The notes under the pieces are model-generated. The model was not told the DNA's origin. It made no database searches and was given only the letters and a program-made list of their open reading frames with translations. Of a stretch of 64,000 nt of DNA, positions 10,958 to 22,855 are shown piece by piece (positions within the stretch are counted from its first letter, which is position 1; each line of letters opens with the position of its first letter). Source of the stretch: Cladorhizidae sp. MBARI D1340-BT2 (lineage: Eukaryota > Porifera > Demospongiae > Poecilosclerida > Cladorhizidae); assembly GCA_028752905.1 (NCBI GenBank), contig JAQNBH010000013.1, positions 42,041,907-42,105,906 of the forward strand. The letters run 5' to 3'. The translations under genes and the position numbers were made by a program.

Positions 10958-11989
10958 GGTTGCAATGTTTAGAGAGAACTAGTAGTTGAGAAACACTTTA
11001 GATACAGAACTTCAGCAGACACAAGAGCTACAGGAAACAGTGCAAATCGGGTGTGACCTTAATTATATTCATGAGTGATGATGTAATGCTGCACCCACAA
11101 AAGAGGGCGTGTCATCTGGTATTGCACATGTGCAGAGACAAGACTGGGATTGTGTCACATGTTGGTAGTAAGGCAGTTACTACACATAAGATGTGTAATT
11201 ATATTATAGTCTCAACTTTCTTTGATGCTGTAGAGAGAGGAGAGTGGTAGTCATGCAGCCATACATATGTATTGTCCAAGCAGATAAGGAGAACTCTCCC
11301 AGGCCTACTGCACACTACATGTCCCATGCCCTCCACCAGACCTGATTCAGGTGCAGCCTAGGAAACACACTGGTGTGTGTATGTGGGCTAGTAGCCACAA
11401 GAGATAGCCTTTTTGTCTCCAAACAGGTGGTGAGATATATGGGGGTAGAGCTCTCTCTCTCTTCATTATTATATAACTTGCCCCTCGAGTTGTCCGCACA
11501 GAAAATAGCTCAAGCAATACAGAACACCGTCCACCTGCCGGCCCTACGCTATCCAGGGCTGCTCTGCCAGCCACACATGATGGACACTAGGATTACAACC
11601 ATCAAGGAACTGAGTGGGAAGTACCTGGTGCAGCCAAGAGGCTCATATGAAGAGTAAAAATAAGTCAACAAATACCTGGAGGAGTATATTAAGTTGATTA
11701 TAGTCAAGTAGTTAAAAGTCAAAGTGCCAATAAGAGGTGTTGAATATAGTGCTTAAATTGCCCAAGTGTTATAATGTAATTGGGAGGAGTCCCAGAGCCT
11801 AGCAGTAGCAGGGGAAATGAGAGGTAAGCAGACTGAGTTCTGCATGGGATTAGCAGATGATTACAGGTCTGGGGTGGAAGGATCGAAAGTTGTGAGGGAG
11901 GAGGTTGGCTTGGTGGTGACTTCACGCTGGTACTAGTACATTGGTAATTACTATAACTAGGTGTGCTACAATTGGAATACTGAATTTTC
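10958..11989. other. TRIM upstream region and a dispersed repeat
   Basis: No convincing gene. 11345-11480 carries a repeat (GGGCTAGTAGCCACAAG, then GTCTCCAAACAGGTGGTG, then GAGCTCTCTCTCTCTTCA) also found near 13785-13890, 47985-48105 and, partly, 54205-54410. The matching stretch in A' is split by a hAT at 46371-47890. Confidence 0.6.
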
Positions 11990-13635
11990 CAGTGGAACTA
12001 TTATTCAGTGAGTAACTTCTATTCGAGTGAACGGGAGGCTAGAAGGAAAATCTGTTATTGTGAAGAAGTTTGAAGAATAAGTTAAGTTTGGCATTATGGG
12101 ATAGAAATGGAGGATAAAGCTTAGTGAGTAGGACCATTGTTTACTACACAATTTACAGGTCTCAAGATGAGATGAAAGATGAGACAATTGAGAGTCCCTG
12201 AGGAAAGAACAGTACTCCAGATGACGGGTAAGAGAAGTGTAGAGGCAAAGAAGAGGAGAAGTGTCTGACTAGCAGTAGAAATGACGGTAGAGAAGACCAA
12301 GTCATTTACTGGTCTTGGAAGAGATGTAAAAATGTGATAGGTCCAGGATAGAGATGAAGAAAAGAGGATTCCCGGGTACTTGAACTCAGTCACCAACTGA
12401 AGTGGAGAACCAGTGGTGCACAGAGGTGGGTAGGGCCTTATTAAGAAGAGATTGTTTATAAGAAATAAGCATGCATTTAGACTTCATTAGATTAAGTGTG
12501 AGAGATTGGGGAACAAGCCAGGCAGAGATACAGTTTAGGTCTTTCTGAAAGACAGAAAAATCAGAATGAGAATTGATGGGGCGAAAAAGAAGGATTTCAT
12601 CGATGTAGAGAATAAGCTTAGAGGAGACAGACAAGGGCACGTTACACACACCATTGACATAAGTGATAAAGAAGAGAGGACCTATTATAGATCCCTGAGG
12701 GACACCAGAAGATACAGGCACAGGTGAGGAGGTGGTGCCTGTGACCATCACTTGTTGCAGACGTGCTGAAAGGTAGGAATGAAGCCAGTTAGTGAGGTAA
12801 CGAAGGAAGTGCAGGAAGGAAAGAAGATCAATTAATGGTTTGTGAGGAACAGAATCAAAGGCCTTTTTGAGATCTAGAAAACAAGCGCCTATCAGTTTGA
12901 AGAAGAGAGTGAAAGGAATGATTGGCCAAGAGAAGGGCTGATGAAGTGGACCAGTGGGGAAGAAAACCAAATTGAGAAGAAGAGTTCAATACAGAATTTG
13001 TCAAGGAGAGAGTGAATGTGCTTTTCAAGCAGCTTACAAATTGGAGGGAGTAATGAAATGGGCTGGTAGTCAGAGGGATTGACAATGAACATTTAGGCTG
13101 GGAACAATGAAGGAGTTTTTCCAATCAATTGGAAGACGTCCTTGAGACAAGGATAAGTTAAAGATATATGTAAGGGGAGCAACTATGGATAGGCATGTGG
13201 ATTTGAGCATTCTAGAGGAGGTCAAATCAAGGCCAGAAGCTGTGGAAGAAGGTAAATGAGAAATCAAGCCAGAGAGAGTCAGGAGGACAGAATGGTTGAG
13301 GTGGTTCAACAGATGCCACTTCTGGGCTGCAGTCAGGGACTGTGCAGTGCCACAGGAAGTTCTGGATGACTTAAATTGAGAGTAAATACTAGCAATGTCC
13401 AGCAGAGTACAGGCGGGTTGAGGACTGCCATCTGCACCACATCAGAGAGGTGTTGTGTGACACAGCAGGGGAGGGGAGGACATGAGCACAGGCAAGCAGG
13501 GGAGGGGAGGACATGAGCACAGGCAAGCAGGGGTAGGTCAGAACCCCCTCCCCCCCCCCCCTACCCAGCCTGGCACTGCATAGCTGTAGGTGTACAAGAA
13601 ACATCATCTCACAAGAAGTCTGAAGGCTCCTCATT
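11990..13635 (-). pseudogene. LINE reverse transcriptase relic (copy A)
   Basis: Minus strand, N to C. 13300-13100: SGLDLTSSRMLKS, then LPIDWKNSFIVP. 13090-12900: NPSDYQPISLLPPICKLLEK. 12900-12530: FLDLKKAFDSVPH, SGVPQGSIIGPLFF, and the active site reading YIDE where YADD is expected. 12400-12010: thumb and tail, including LGSSLSW-like FSSSLSWTYHI and a downstream LCSKQWSYSLSF. The second catalytic aspartate is changed and frames shift several times, so it is dead. The pattern is that of jockey/CR1-like LINEs (family knowledge). No endonuclease region was found. Confidence 0.75.
13460..13532. repeat. 31-bp tandem repeat, about 2 units
   Basis: Unit built on GCAGGGGAGGGGAGGACATG plus AGCACAGGCAA. 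The duplicated locus at 49989-50104 has about 4 units. Confidence 0.8.
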
Positions 13636-14589
13636 GAACCTTTACTAACCTCTAATCAATATTTAAAGCTGTGTAGAGAGGAAAGTGATATTTAAAGCTG
13701 TGTAGAGAGGAAAGTGGTTATCATGCAGCCATACATATCACACACCTCACACATGCACCATACTCACCACCACTAGATCAGGATATTGGTGTGGCTAGGA
13801 AACACACACTCTGTGTGGGCTAGTAGCCACAAGGGCTAGTCCTTACAGGTGCCACAGTGGTGGAGCTCTCTCTCTCTTCAATAATCACACAACACACACA
13901 CACACACACACCATATAACACACATGCACACACACGCACACACACACACAGGGCAAAGGTCATGGTTGCACATCTGGTTCAACATTTGGTGCTGGCCTAC
14001 ACTAGTCACTTAGCACCCTATGCTCCCTAATATGGGCATGCCTCCCACCCTGGGGTCCTGGAAGGACTCAAAAGTTTAAAGTTGATAAATGTTGTGTGAG
14101 TGCCTATAAACATGTTTATTGTATTCTCATATTCTCAAACATGTATTTGGTTGCCTCCAGGTTATCTCTACTAGTCCCTTGCCAGCAGCTGCCATTGTGT
14201 GCAGCAGTCATCAAGCAGAGATATACCTTGCACTCTGAATGAAATGCTTTGTTATTTGTTATTCAAATGCCTGTAAATGTTGTATGTTTGCCATGAAGCT
14301 AGCTATAGTCCAGTAGTTATATAGTTACTTAGATTAGACCTGCCCCTACCACCACCTCTTCTTCATGTACATAGCTCGACCCCTAGCGATACCACCACGT
14401 CCTCTCTGTCCTCTACTTCGCTTTCTACTACTAGCTGAATGGACCTGATTGTCCGCTTCACTACTCGAGTCTGAGTCGGTCTCACCTCCAGCTAGAATCC
14501 TCAGACTTGAAGTCGCTACATTTTTTCCTTCTCTCCCCCTTTTTTTCTTCTTTTCCTTCTTCCCCTCCTTTATCCAGCTAGAAGCACCA
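13636..14589. other. Repeat flank: (CA)n and another copy of the dispersed repeat
   Basis: 13645-13710 has a short direct repeat (TTTAAAGCTGTGTAGAGAGG). 13785-13880 is a copy of the GGGCTAGTAGCCACAAGG repeat. 13885-13950 is (CA)n. No gene seen apart from the weak minus-strand frame listed next. Confidence 0.55.
14346..14560 (-). CDS. Unassigned open frame, acidic-serine then Arg/Gly-rich
   Basis: The minus strand encodes a stretch rich in Lys, then TDSDSSSEADN, then SSRKRSRGQRGRGG, ending in KKRWW and a stop. The composition resembles a disordered nuclear-protein tail. It overlaps no recognisable domain and lies beside a hAT relic on the other strand. I do not recognise it, and it may be chance. 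Confidence 0.2.
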
Positions 14590-14959
14590 GCTTCCACTTC
14601 TAAGGTGTTTGTTTGAAGATACCCAGGAAACGAGTGCAAACGAAGTATGTGTGGGAGAAGTTGCTCGTGTGCTTGGAAAATTGAGTGTCGCAGAGAAAGA
14701 TGCATTTTCTGGCATGTGTCAAGTAATGCAGCTTCTCTTGGTGATGCCAGCGACTAATGCCACCTCAGAGCGCTCATTCTCAGCCTTACGACGTGTCAAG
14801 ATGTATCTCAGGGCAACCTTGACACAGAAGCATCTCAACCACCTCTTGTTACTCCATGTTTACAAGGCAAGCACAGATAGCTTGGATCTGATGAATGTAG
14901 CCAGAGAGTTTGTCACTGGAGGAGAAGGCAGGCAGAGAGTGTTTGGAGACTGCCGGTAA
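14590..14959 (+). pseudogene. hAT transposase C-terminal domain, truncated
   Basis: A polypyrimidine run ending in CCAG at 14577 is a plausible splice acceptor into this frame. The frame contains LVMPATNATSERSFSALRRVK, then YLRATLTQKHLNHLLLLHV and a C-terminal VAREFV. This is the hAT dimerisation region of the TTF/zinc-finger type (family knowledge). It stops at 14957. The catalytic DDE core is absent upstream, so it is a fragment. A matching right terminal repeat may be at 15660-15697. Confidence 0.75.
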
Positions 14960-15659
14960 CATAAACACTGACTAACTACTTCAGTTCTGGATTGACAGTG
15001 TGCATGCTATTATTAAGTAATTCAATACCAAATTTTTGGTGGAAAGTTTCAATGCCCTGCCCTTTCCGGGTGGTAAATAAACAGTCATGTCCAAACAGTA
15101 AAGATAATATACATACAATAACATAAGATAGAGAGAGAGCCAAGAATTAGAAGATTGTTCAATGAGAATTCAAAGATCCGAGTATTCATTGCCATCTTCC
15201 ATCTTAACCAATACCCTTTCACCTCTGCTACAGATCTACCCAACATTAGACATACCTACTCTCCCTTCATTATATACCTGAATTAATTTTTTATGGCACT
15301 ATTTATTACATTAAATCGTAATTTCCACCTTCTTTACCTTTTTCTTGTCAAAAAAGGCTCCAGGGGGCACCTAGGAGAATCAAATTCGGAAATAAATCTG
15401 GGGGAGGACCCCCAGACCCCACTATATTAACTCACTTTGCTAGCTCTGTATGATTTATGATCACAAAGCTAAAGCATTTTTTCCCTCCAGATCAAGTGCA
15501 TTTAGTTCCACCATGTACAGGTACATGTTTGACCAAGCAATCTGTCACTACCTCCCCCCCCCCCACTCTGTGAATTTGAGATCCATGTCACCCCTGTTTC
15601 CAACCCCCTCTCTTTTCAAAATAGTGTATTCTGCCACTGACAAAGGTAGCCAGTAGATT
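14960..15659. other. Downstream part of hAT relic; no gene
   Basis: No coding signal. 15400-15420 is a G/C-rich short hairpin (TCTGGGGG, AGGA, CCCCCAGA). A C-run is at 15556-15564. Confidence 0.4.
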
Positions 15660-15697
15660 CTGGCCGCACCACCTTCAAATAGCTGCCTACGGCCCTG
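15660..15697 (+). repeat. hAT right terminal repeat candidate
   Basis: Reverse complement reads CAGGGCCGTAGGCAGCTATT, starting CAGGG as hAT ends do and resembling ends at 36161 and 46371. It abuts the first unit of the 57-bp minisatellite. No matching left end was found. Confidence 0.5.
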
Positions 15698-15699
15698 GT

Positions 15700-16999
15700 A
15701 GAGGAGGTTCACAACATGCTGCCCTGGCCACTAACAGCAACCATTGCTGTGCATCTAGAGGAGGTTCACAACATGCTGCCCTGGCCACTAACAGCAGCCA
15801 TTGCTGTACATCTAGAGGAGGTTCACAACATGCTACCCTGGCCACTAACAGCAGCCATTGCTGTGCATCTAGAGGAGGTTCACAACATGCTACCCTGGCC
15901 ACTAACAGCAGCCATTGCTGTGCATCTAGAGGAGGTTCACAACATGCTACCCTGGCCACTAACAGCAGCCATTGCTGTGCATCTAGAGGAGGTTCACAAC
16001 ATGCTACCCTGGCCACTAACAGCAGCCATTGCTGTGCATCTAGAGGAGGTTCACAACATGCTGCCCTGGCCACTAACAGCAGCCATTGCTGTGCATCTAG
16101 AGGAGGTTCACAACATGCTGCCCTGGCCACTAACAGCAGCCATTGCTGTGCATCTAGAGGAGGTTCACAACATGCTACCCTGGCCACTAACAGCAGCCAT
16201 TGCTGTGCATCTAGAGGAGGTTCACAACATGCTGCCCTGGCCACTAACAGCAGCCATTGCTGTGCATCTAGAGGAGGTTCACAACATGCTACCCTGGCCA
16301 CTAACAGCAACCATTGCTGTGCATCTAGAGGAGGTTCACAACATGCTGCCCTGGCCACTAACAGCAGCCATTGCTGTGCATCTAGAGGAGGTTCACAACA
16401 TGCTGCCCTGACCACTAACAGCAGCCATTGCTGTGCATCTAGAGGAGGTTCACAACATGCTGCCCTGGCCACTAACAGCAGCCATTGCTGTGCATCTAGA
16501 GGAGGTTCACAACATGCTGCCCTGGCCACTAACAGCAGCCATTGCTGTGCATCTAGAGGAGGTTCACAACATACTGCCCTGGCCACTAACAGCAGCCATT
16601 GCTGTGCATCTAGAGGAGGTTCACAACATGCTACCCTGGCCACTAACAGCAGCCATTGCTGTGCATCTAGAGGAGGTTCACAACATGCTACCCTGGCCAC
16701 TAACAGCAGCCATTGCTGTGCATCTAGAGGAGGTTCACAACATGCTATCCTGGCCACTAACAGCAGCCATTGCTGTGCATCTAGAGGAGGTTCACAACAT
16801 GCTACCCTGGCCACTAACAGCAGCCATTGCTGTGCATCTAGAGGAGGTTCACAACATGCTGCCCTGGCCACTAACAGCAGCCATTGCTGTGCATCTAGAG
16901 GAGGTTCACAACATGCTGCCCTGACCACTAACAGCAGCCATTGCTGTGCATCTAGAGGAGGTTCACAATATGCTGCCCTGGCCACTAACAGCAGCCATT
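15700..16999. repeat. 57-bp minisatellite, about 23 units
   Basis: Unit starts GAGGAGGTTCACAACATGCT and ends CATTGCTGTGCATCTA. It is very homogeneous, with mostly A/G changes in GCT(A/G)CCCTGG. As 57 is 19 codons, the minus strand is open for 432 codons and the plus strand for 231 and 163. I regard these as by-products of the repeat length. The array runs directly between a hAT end and a foldback element. Confidence 0.95.
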
Positions 17000-17008
17000 A
17001 CTCTATTC

Positions 17009-17149
17009 AATGAGTGTTTTCATTATGTAAGTACGTGGTCAAGCACGCGTGTGGAAAATGAATTTCGTTAATAATCCCACAAAACTCATTTTCCACCCAC
17101 ACGCTTGACTGCTACTTACGTTTTAGCGCCTAATGAAAATACTCATTCT
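17009..17149. repeat. Foldback/MITE-like inverted repeat
   Basis: Imperfect arms of about 60 bp. The left arm begins ATGAGTGTTTTCATTA and contains GTGTGGAAAATGAATTT. The right arm ends TAATGAAAATACTCAT and contains AACTCATTTTCCAC. The loop is about 15 bp. No coding capacity. Confidence 0.7.
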
Positions 17150-17545
17150 AGCCACAACTGGTGCTAATTTCACTTTAGCACTTTGCAATATGGAGATATT
17201 TATGCGGCCAAATTCAGGCATTCAGGTTTCGAAGTTCCCTCCACTTTAGGTCTAGTAACTTGGCTATAGTTATACCTATGAAAAATATTTTAGAATCAAA
17301 ATAGAGCACACAGAGAGACCTATCTTTTGAGCTATATCAAGTCCATACCATGACGTTTTACAGAATCTACGGAGCTATAAATTGGTAACCACAAGCTAAA
17401 TATTTTTTTAATGCCACGCCACTGTCCCCCCCTTAAAAAAGCTGCACAGGTATAACTAAGCTAAAGTTACATGCAGCCAAAGTGGGGGGGGCCCTTAAAT
17501 CTAGTGCCTGGAAAGTGCTAGCCAGTTATCTGTAGCTAGAGGAGG
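17150..17545. other. Non-coding flank with a hAT-end-like sequence
   Basis: 17415-17445 reads CCACGCCACTGTCCCCCCC. Its reverse complement begins CAGTGGCGTGG, like some hAT ends. No gene seen. Confidence 0.35.
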
Positions 17546-17639
17546 CTACTCTACAACTTCCTGCTTGCATTTAGGCACTAAATAGTGACCAAGTAGGCAA
17601 GAGCGGGTGTTGAAGAGAAAATTCCGTCGAATCGGAAAA

Positions 17640-18191
17640 CTCCAGCCAAAGACCACTTGCACCTGGTGTGTCTGCTCATGTAAAAGGAAGGAGGATGACA
17701 ATGGCATGAAACTGTGGCTACAAAGAGTAGGGGCAAGGCCTCCTGGTGGGCTCTTAAGAAAACCTTCTCTTCTAGTTTGGGACCAACTCAGAGCACATAA
17801 AACTGAAGCCATTAAAGAGAAGGTGGGAGAATTGAAGACCCAAATAGCCGCCATTCCTGGGGGGCTGACGAGCCAATGGCCGCCTTTAGACGTATCAATA
17901 TTTAAGCCTAACATGTGGGAGCAGGGTAACCAATGGATGGGAGAACCAGGTCATGACCTCACCCCCGCAGGAAGAGTGGAGCGGCCCACCATTACACAGG
18001 TGTGTGAGTGGGTGAAGAAGTCGTGGGATGACATAAGAACTGAAGTAATTGTGAAATGCTTTAAAAAGTGTGGGATTACTAATGGCCTGGATGCAAGTGA
18101 AGAGTGGGCACTATTTGAAGACACTGATGCCAGCAGTTCAGTTTTAGGTTGTGCTGACGAGGCAGAATCTTCGGGCTTTGAAGAGGATTAG
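17640..18191 (+). pseudogene. pogo/Tigger-type DDE transposase, C-terminal part
   Basis: The open frame covers the second half of a Tc1/mariner-pogo transposase: PGGLLRKPSLLVWDQLRAH (second catalytic Asp), then AAIPGGLTSQWPPLDVSI (third Asp in PLDV). It continues with RVERPTITQVCEWVKKSWDDI, FKKCGITNGLD and an acidic tail to the stop at 18189. Upstream, a PGVSAHVKG-like stretch (17668-17695) lies in another frame, indicating a frameshift. The DNA-binding domains and first Asp were not found. The clean C-terminal frame of about 160 codons is long for a decayed copy, so partial domestication is possible but unsupported. Confidence 0.75.
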
Positions 18192-19271
18192 GTGGGGGGA
18201 GTTTATTTTACTGAAGAGTCATGTTTTCTGCACATTCTCTTATTGTGTTGAGTAAGACTAGCACTGAAGTCATTTCATGTCCCGGTAGGTAGGATTTGCA
18301 TGTAGTCATGGTTACCGTGTATATTAGTTGTAAAGGACTCCTTTTGCTGTGCTGACCTCCTGCCTGATGTTCAATAGAAAATACTGGTAGCTTGCCTTGT
18401 ATAAATAAAAGTATGCATTCTAATTTTACTACTTTCTTTAACCAGAATACAGTGCAACATTTTGGGATGGGATGCTTAAATACACTAAGTACTACAGTCA
18501 CAGGCTCCTCAGTGTGGTGAGTGTTCTTGCATGTTGTCTGTGGTGTGGTTGTGGCTTGTTTGCTCATGAGTGGCTTGTTCTTTCACATGTATATGTCCCT
18601 TTGTTTGTTAATCCCACAGATAGTGATGTTCTGCTGTCAACACCACCTGCTGGTTCTGGGTGAGATTTCCCTTGACACCTTGTATAAATAAAAGTATGCA
18701 TTCTAATTTTACTTTCTTTAACCAGAATACAGTGCAACATTTTGGGGTGGGATGCTTAAAATACACTAATTAGTAAATATTCTGTGCTGAAATGAGGTGC
18801 GTTACGATAGGAATACAAGATAATACACCAAGAATGTTTTTATATCTAGAGCACAACAAACAGTTGAACTTAATTAACTGACACCAATTATCTGTGCACT
18901 CTGAACCACACTATAAGGTCTGCAGCTAACTCGGAATCATCTCAATACTCACATTTAGAAAAGGACTGAAGAGAAGGTCCAGAAACAAGATGGCGATAAT
19001 GAAGACACCGAGATGAATATGAGAAGATGGGTGTGGCTTTAGGGGAAACTATAGAAGAATGAGCCACCCAAGTTCATCACAGCATAGGCAAGAACTCCTG
19101 AGGTGTGCACAAGGACAGAATGCATCTTGTTTTCCTGATGACCACACACAAACAACAACAACAACAACAACAACAATAGGACTGCTGAAATTTGTCCATG
19201 AACAGACTAAAGGTTGATTGATATAAGCATTCACACTCCTCATGCTGAGAGAAGGCCAGCAATGGTGTGTG
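18192..19271. other. Non-coding region with a 90-bp direct repeat
   Basis: 18397-18488 and 18677-18770 are near-identical (TATAAATAAAAGTATGCATT through GGGATGCTTAAA). Between them 18617-18659 is flanked by CACAG and GTGAGA and could be a small exon. (CAA)n lies at 19147-19176. Confidence 0.45.
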
Positions 19272-19514
19272 CTCTGTGCAGGTGAGTGCCCCACCCTAAA
19301 CCATGCCCCCCATAGGAGAGCACAACAGTGTTGGTTGGTCAGTCCTGAGGCCCAGCATCATCACAATACAAGGCCTTAGCCTGTGCAGGTGAGTGCACCA
19401 CCCTAAACCATGCCACCATAGGAGAGCACAACAGTGTTGGTTGGTCAGTCCTGAGGCCCAGCATCATCACAATACAAGGTCTTAGCCTGTGCAGGTGAGT
19501 GCACCACCCTAAAC
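19272..19514. repeat. 107-bp tandem repeat, about 2.3 units
   Basis: AGGAGAGCACAACAGTGTTG recurs at 107-bp spacing (19314 and 19421). The unit includes GTGCAGGTGAGTGCACCACC. Confidence 0.85.
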
Positions 19515-19539
19515 CAGAAAGATTGCCCGCTGGATGGGT

Positions 19540-19900
19540 ACTGCCTTGCCTCCGTCTCCACCGACCATGACGAAAAACACTACATAGGCTTACAACTTTC
19601 AAGGCACGCTACACAAACTACAAGTTCTCCTAACCATGAAAACAAGAGAAACACTACAGAACTCCCCAAATATGTACATATGGAAACTTAAAGACAGCAA
19701 AACCCGACACAACATAAAATGGGCCATTATCGACAGAGCAGCATAGTATTCCACCATATCGAAACGTTGCAACTTGTGCATTGCTGAAAAATTCCACATT
19801 ATCTACTCCGACAGCCAAACATCATTGAACAAGCGATCAGAATTCCTTACAAAGTGTAGGCACAAGAACAAGTTTCTCCTCAAGAGCATTTGAATTATCA
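19540..19900 (+). pseudogene. Penelope-like element relic: GIY-YIG endonuclease region
   Basis: Across shifted frames the plus strand gives ASVSTDHDEKHYIGL (the Y-IG part of GIY-YIG), KYVHM/IWKLKDSKTRHNIKWAI, then CNLCIAEKFHIIYSD, SLNKRSEF and KCRHKNKFLL. The Cys/His spacing and the LNKRSE...CRHKNK tail are typical of the nuclease domain at the C terminus of Penelope-like elements (family knowledge). At least two frameshifts are present. No reverse transcriptase is visible upstream, where the 107-bp repeats abut. Confidence 0.6.
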
Positions 19901-20684
19901 AATTCATCAACACCCATTCATTAACGCCCATCCATGGACTAGCATCACCCCACTTGCCTGCCCCACCTCATATATGCTCACATGCCACCTCAGTTGCTCA
20001 TTGTCCCTGATGATTGCATTAGCATGAAACTGTAGTAGGACTAGCCATTCCAGTAATTCTCTATTATTCAATAGCTCTGCTTTAACACAGCATTGAGCAC
20101 TACAGTATTTGTAGCCTTCACCAGCAAACTACCTTCTAAGTATATTATATATATATATACACATATATATATAATATACATGTATATATATAATATATAT
20201 AATATATATAATATATACATGTATATATATATAATATATACACATATATATAATATATACATGTATATATATATAATAAAGAGGGAGAGATTGATGGCTA
20301 TGTATGTGCAAAGCAACACTCACAAGAAGTTTAAAGTTGATTGAGCATTTCATTTTGCAGGTAGACAGACATCTTACAAATTCCATGCCTCCCCAATCAC
20401 TTGTCTTTTGCTTGCTATAGACCCCTTACCAACCTAACCCCACAATGTCCACTCAGAGAGAGCTATCTTTGCCACTAAAATCAACTGTATGGTAGTTGCC
20501 ACCATTTTGCCAGTAGGCCAGCCTGGAGGAGGAGAGAAGAGAAGGAGTACATGTGGGAGGAAGAGGAGGAGATGAGGAGGAGGTAGAGGCAGGGCAGGAG
20601 CAGGAGGAGAAATAGGAGGAGTAGGCGGTGGAGAAGAGGAGGGAGAGAGGGAGGAGGGGGAGAAATACAAGACACTAACTAGCC

Positions 20685-21340
20685 AATGATGGGGTCAGCA
20701 AAGCTGGCAACTCAAGGCTCTCATAAGATATGGACAACCAGGACCAGGCTAATGATGGCGTCAGCAAAGCTGGCAACTCAAGGCCCTCATAAGATATGGA
20801 CAACCAGGACCAGGCCAATGATGGGGTCAGCAAAGATGGCAACTCAAGGCCCTCATAAGATATGGACAACCAGGACCAGGCTAATGATGGGGTCAGCAAA
20901 GCTGACAACTCAAGGCTCTCATAAGATATGGACAGCCAGGACCAGACTAATGATGGGGTCAGCAAAGCTGGCAACTCGAGGCTCTCATAAGATATGGACA
21001 ACCAGGACCAGGCTAATGATGGGATCAGCAAAGCTGGCAACTCGGGGCTCTCATAAGATATGGACAACCAGGACCAGGCTAATGATGGGGTCAGCAAAGC
21101 TGGCAACTCAAGGCCCTCATAAGATATGGACAACCAGGACCAGGCCAATGATGGGGTCAGCAAAGATGGCAACTCAAGGCCCTCATAAGATATGGACAAC
21201 CAGGACTAGGCTATGATGGGGTCAGCAAAGCTGGCAACTCAAGGCTCTCATAAGATATGGACAACCAGGACCAGGCTAATGATGGGGTCAGCAAAGCTGG
21301 CAACTCAAGGCTCTCATAAGATATGGACAACCAGGACCAG
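20685..21340. repeat. 66-bp minisatellite, about 10 units
   Basis: Unit starts AATGATGGGGTCAGCAAAGC and ends ACAACCAGGACCAGGCT. It is a multiple of 3, so it is open on both strands. The copy at 54946-55333 has about 6 units. Some neighbouring variant units (for example AAGATGG and CTCGAGG types) repeat as pairs, suggesting multi-unit slippage. Confidence 0.95.
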
Positions 21341-21596
21341 CAGAAACACTGGACCATCATCCCTTATTGTATCATCATCATCCAGCCACCCACTCCAACT
21401 TTTGTATTGCTCAGCCTACAAAACAAATTAAGTCTTAAAAACAGAAAATGGAGGGAGGAGGACACAACCTAGGCTTCTTTGGCACTCCATGACTCAAAAT
21501 AAAAGATGGGTGGCCACCTTTAATTTAAAAAAATTAATTTAATTTTACTTTAAAAGACAATAATAATTATATTAATAATTATAATACTAGTAATTA

Positions 21597-21738
<142 letters not shown>

Positions 21739-22038
21739 TAATAATTAGAATAATAATAATTGGTAATAATTAGTGCCACAATAAATAATAACAATAACAA
21801 CAATAACACAATAATAATATTAGTAACACATAAATGCAAGATGACTTAAGGAGCACATGAAAACTCCAGCCCTTATGGTGATAGTACTAGGAAGAGCAAA
21901 TGTGCGGCCCAATCCTGCACCACAACACCATATATATATCAGAGGCCAAAATAACCTACGCTGAAAAATACAATAGGGAGGAGGAATATATAAGTGTCAA
22001 CCACAAATTAGACTTGAGGCAAGAATCACTTGATGGGG

Positions 22039-22254
22039 TCACATGACATCTCCTTGTACTGACATCACATTAAACATGCACAACCTTTTCACAGGCAACT
22101 CCACCCACCACAATAAGTTGGGCCGGACGTGCAGAGGAATCTTCTGGACTCTCTTGTGCAGAACTATGTTGAGGAAGTGGACAGAGATGAGGAGGAGGAT
22201 GCAGATGATGGCTGTGACCAGAGCTGCCGGGGTCATGTGGCCAGTGAATATCAG
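22039..22254 (-). CDS. Possible terminal exon: membrane-spanning plus basic tail (71 codons)
   Basis: The minus strand has TTTTCAG directly before 22254, then an open frame to TGA at 22039. The product has a hydrophobic stretch (ALVTAIICILLLISVHFL), then a basic segment (LHKRVQKIPLHVRP) and LLWWVELPVKRL. It would be a single-pass helix followed by a tail. I do not recognise the family and found no upstream exon. In copy B' an 8-bp deletion removes the acceptor and the stop is TGT, so B' is broken. Alternatively both are non-coding. Confidence 0.35.
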   Translation of the reverse strand: MIFTGHMTPAALVTAIICILLLISVHFLNIVLHKRVQKIPLHVRPNLLWWVELPVKRLCMFNVMSVQGDVM

Positions 22255-22855
22255 CTGAAAATACTTGAGGCTTCTCTGGGGGGAAGGAAAAAGAGAACTT
22301 AGAATGGAGAGGGCGTGGCTGGGGGTGCAGCTGGAGCTATGGCTATATATAGAACAATGGTGAGTGCTAGACAGTTGATGTAATAATGGAGACAGCAAGC
22401 TAGTCTTGCTGGCCTGACTCTCATGCACACACACACACAGAAAGAGAGAGGCTGGTCCACCGCACATGGTTACTTGTGTTGCACAGTCAGCAAATGTGGT
22501 GGCAGCTACTCGTGTTAAACACGAAGAAGAAAAAACATGCTAGACTCCTGTGCTGGGGAAGAGAGGCTGGCCAACAAGACTAAGAGAGGAAAACAGTAAA
22601 AAGATATATAAATATGTAGCTATTGCACACCTCACAGACTGAGCCTAGGTGTGCTTGCCTGCCACTTGCTACAGCCTCTTCCATGCCACACAATAAGGAA
22701 CTTTAGTGGAGCGAAACAGGTGGTGAAGGATGCAGCTGCCACGCTCCCACTCTGCAGGAAGAATTAGGTCAAATTCAGGTAAGGATCGCTGGAGGTGGGG
22801 CTGGAGCTACTCCTATATATAGTTGTGGATTCTTTCTGAGAGTTAAAAAAAACTG

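Larger units (their letters stand above)
6405..13640. repeat. Segmental duplication, copy A
   Basis: Collinear with 42510-50258: integrase scrap, 27-bp minisatellite, common flank, TRIM-NHL gene, dispersed repeat and LINE RT relic, all in the same order and orientation. Differences include about 480 bp extra near 8252-8735 here, a 1.5-kb hAT absent here but present at 46371-47890, loss of the B-box coding region here, and different minisatellite copy numbers. Confidence 0.9.

Noticed and set aside
15687..16985. 432-codon minus-strand frame over the 57-bp array
   Set aside because: Repeat artefact, since 57 is a multiple of 3 and the plus strand is also open. No start context or domain.
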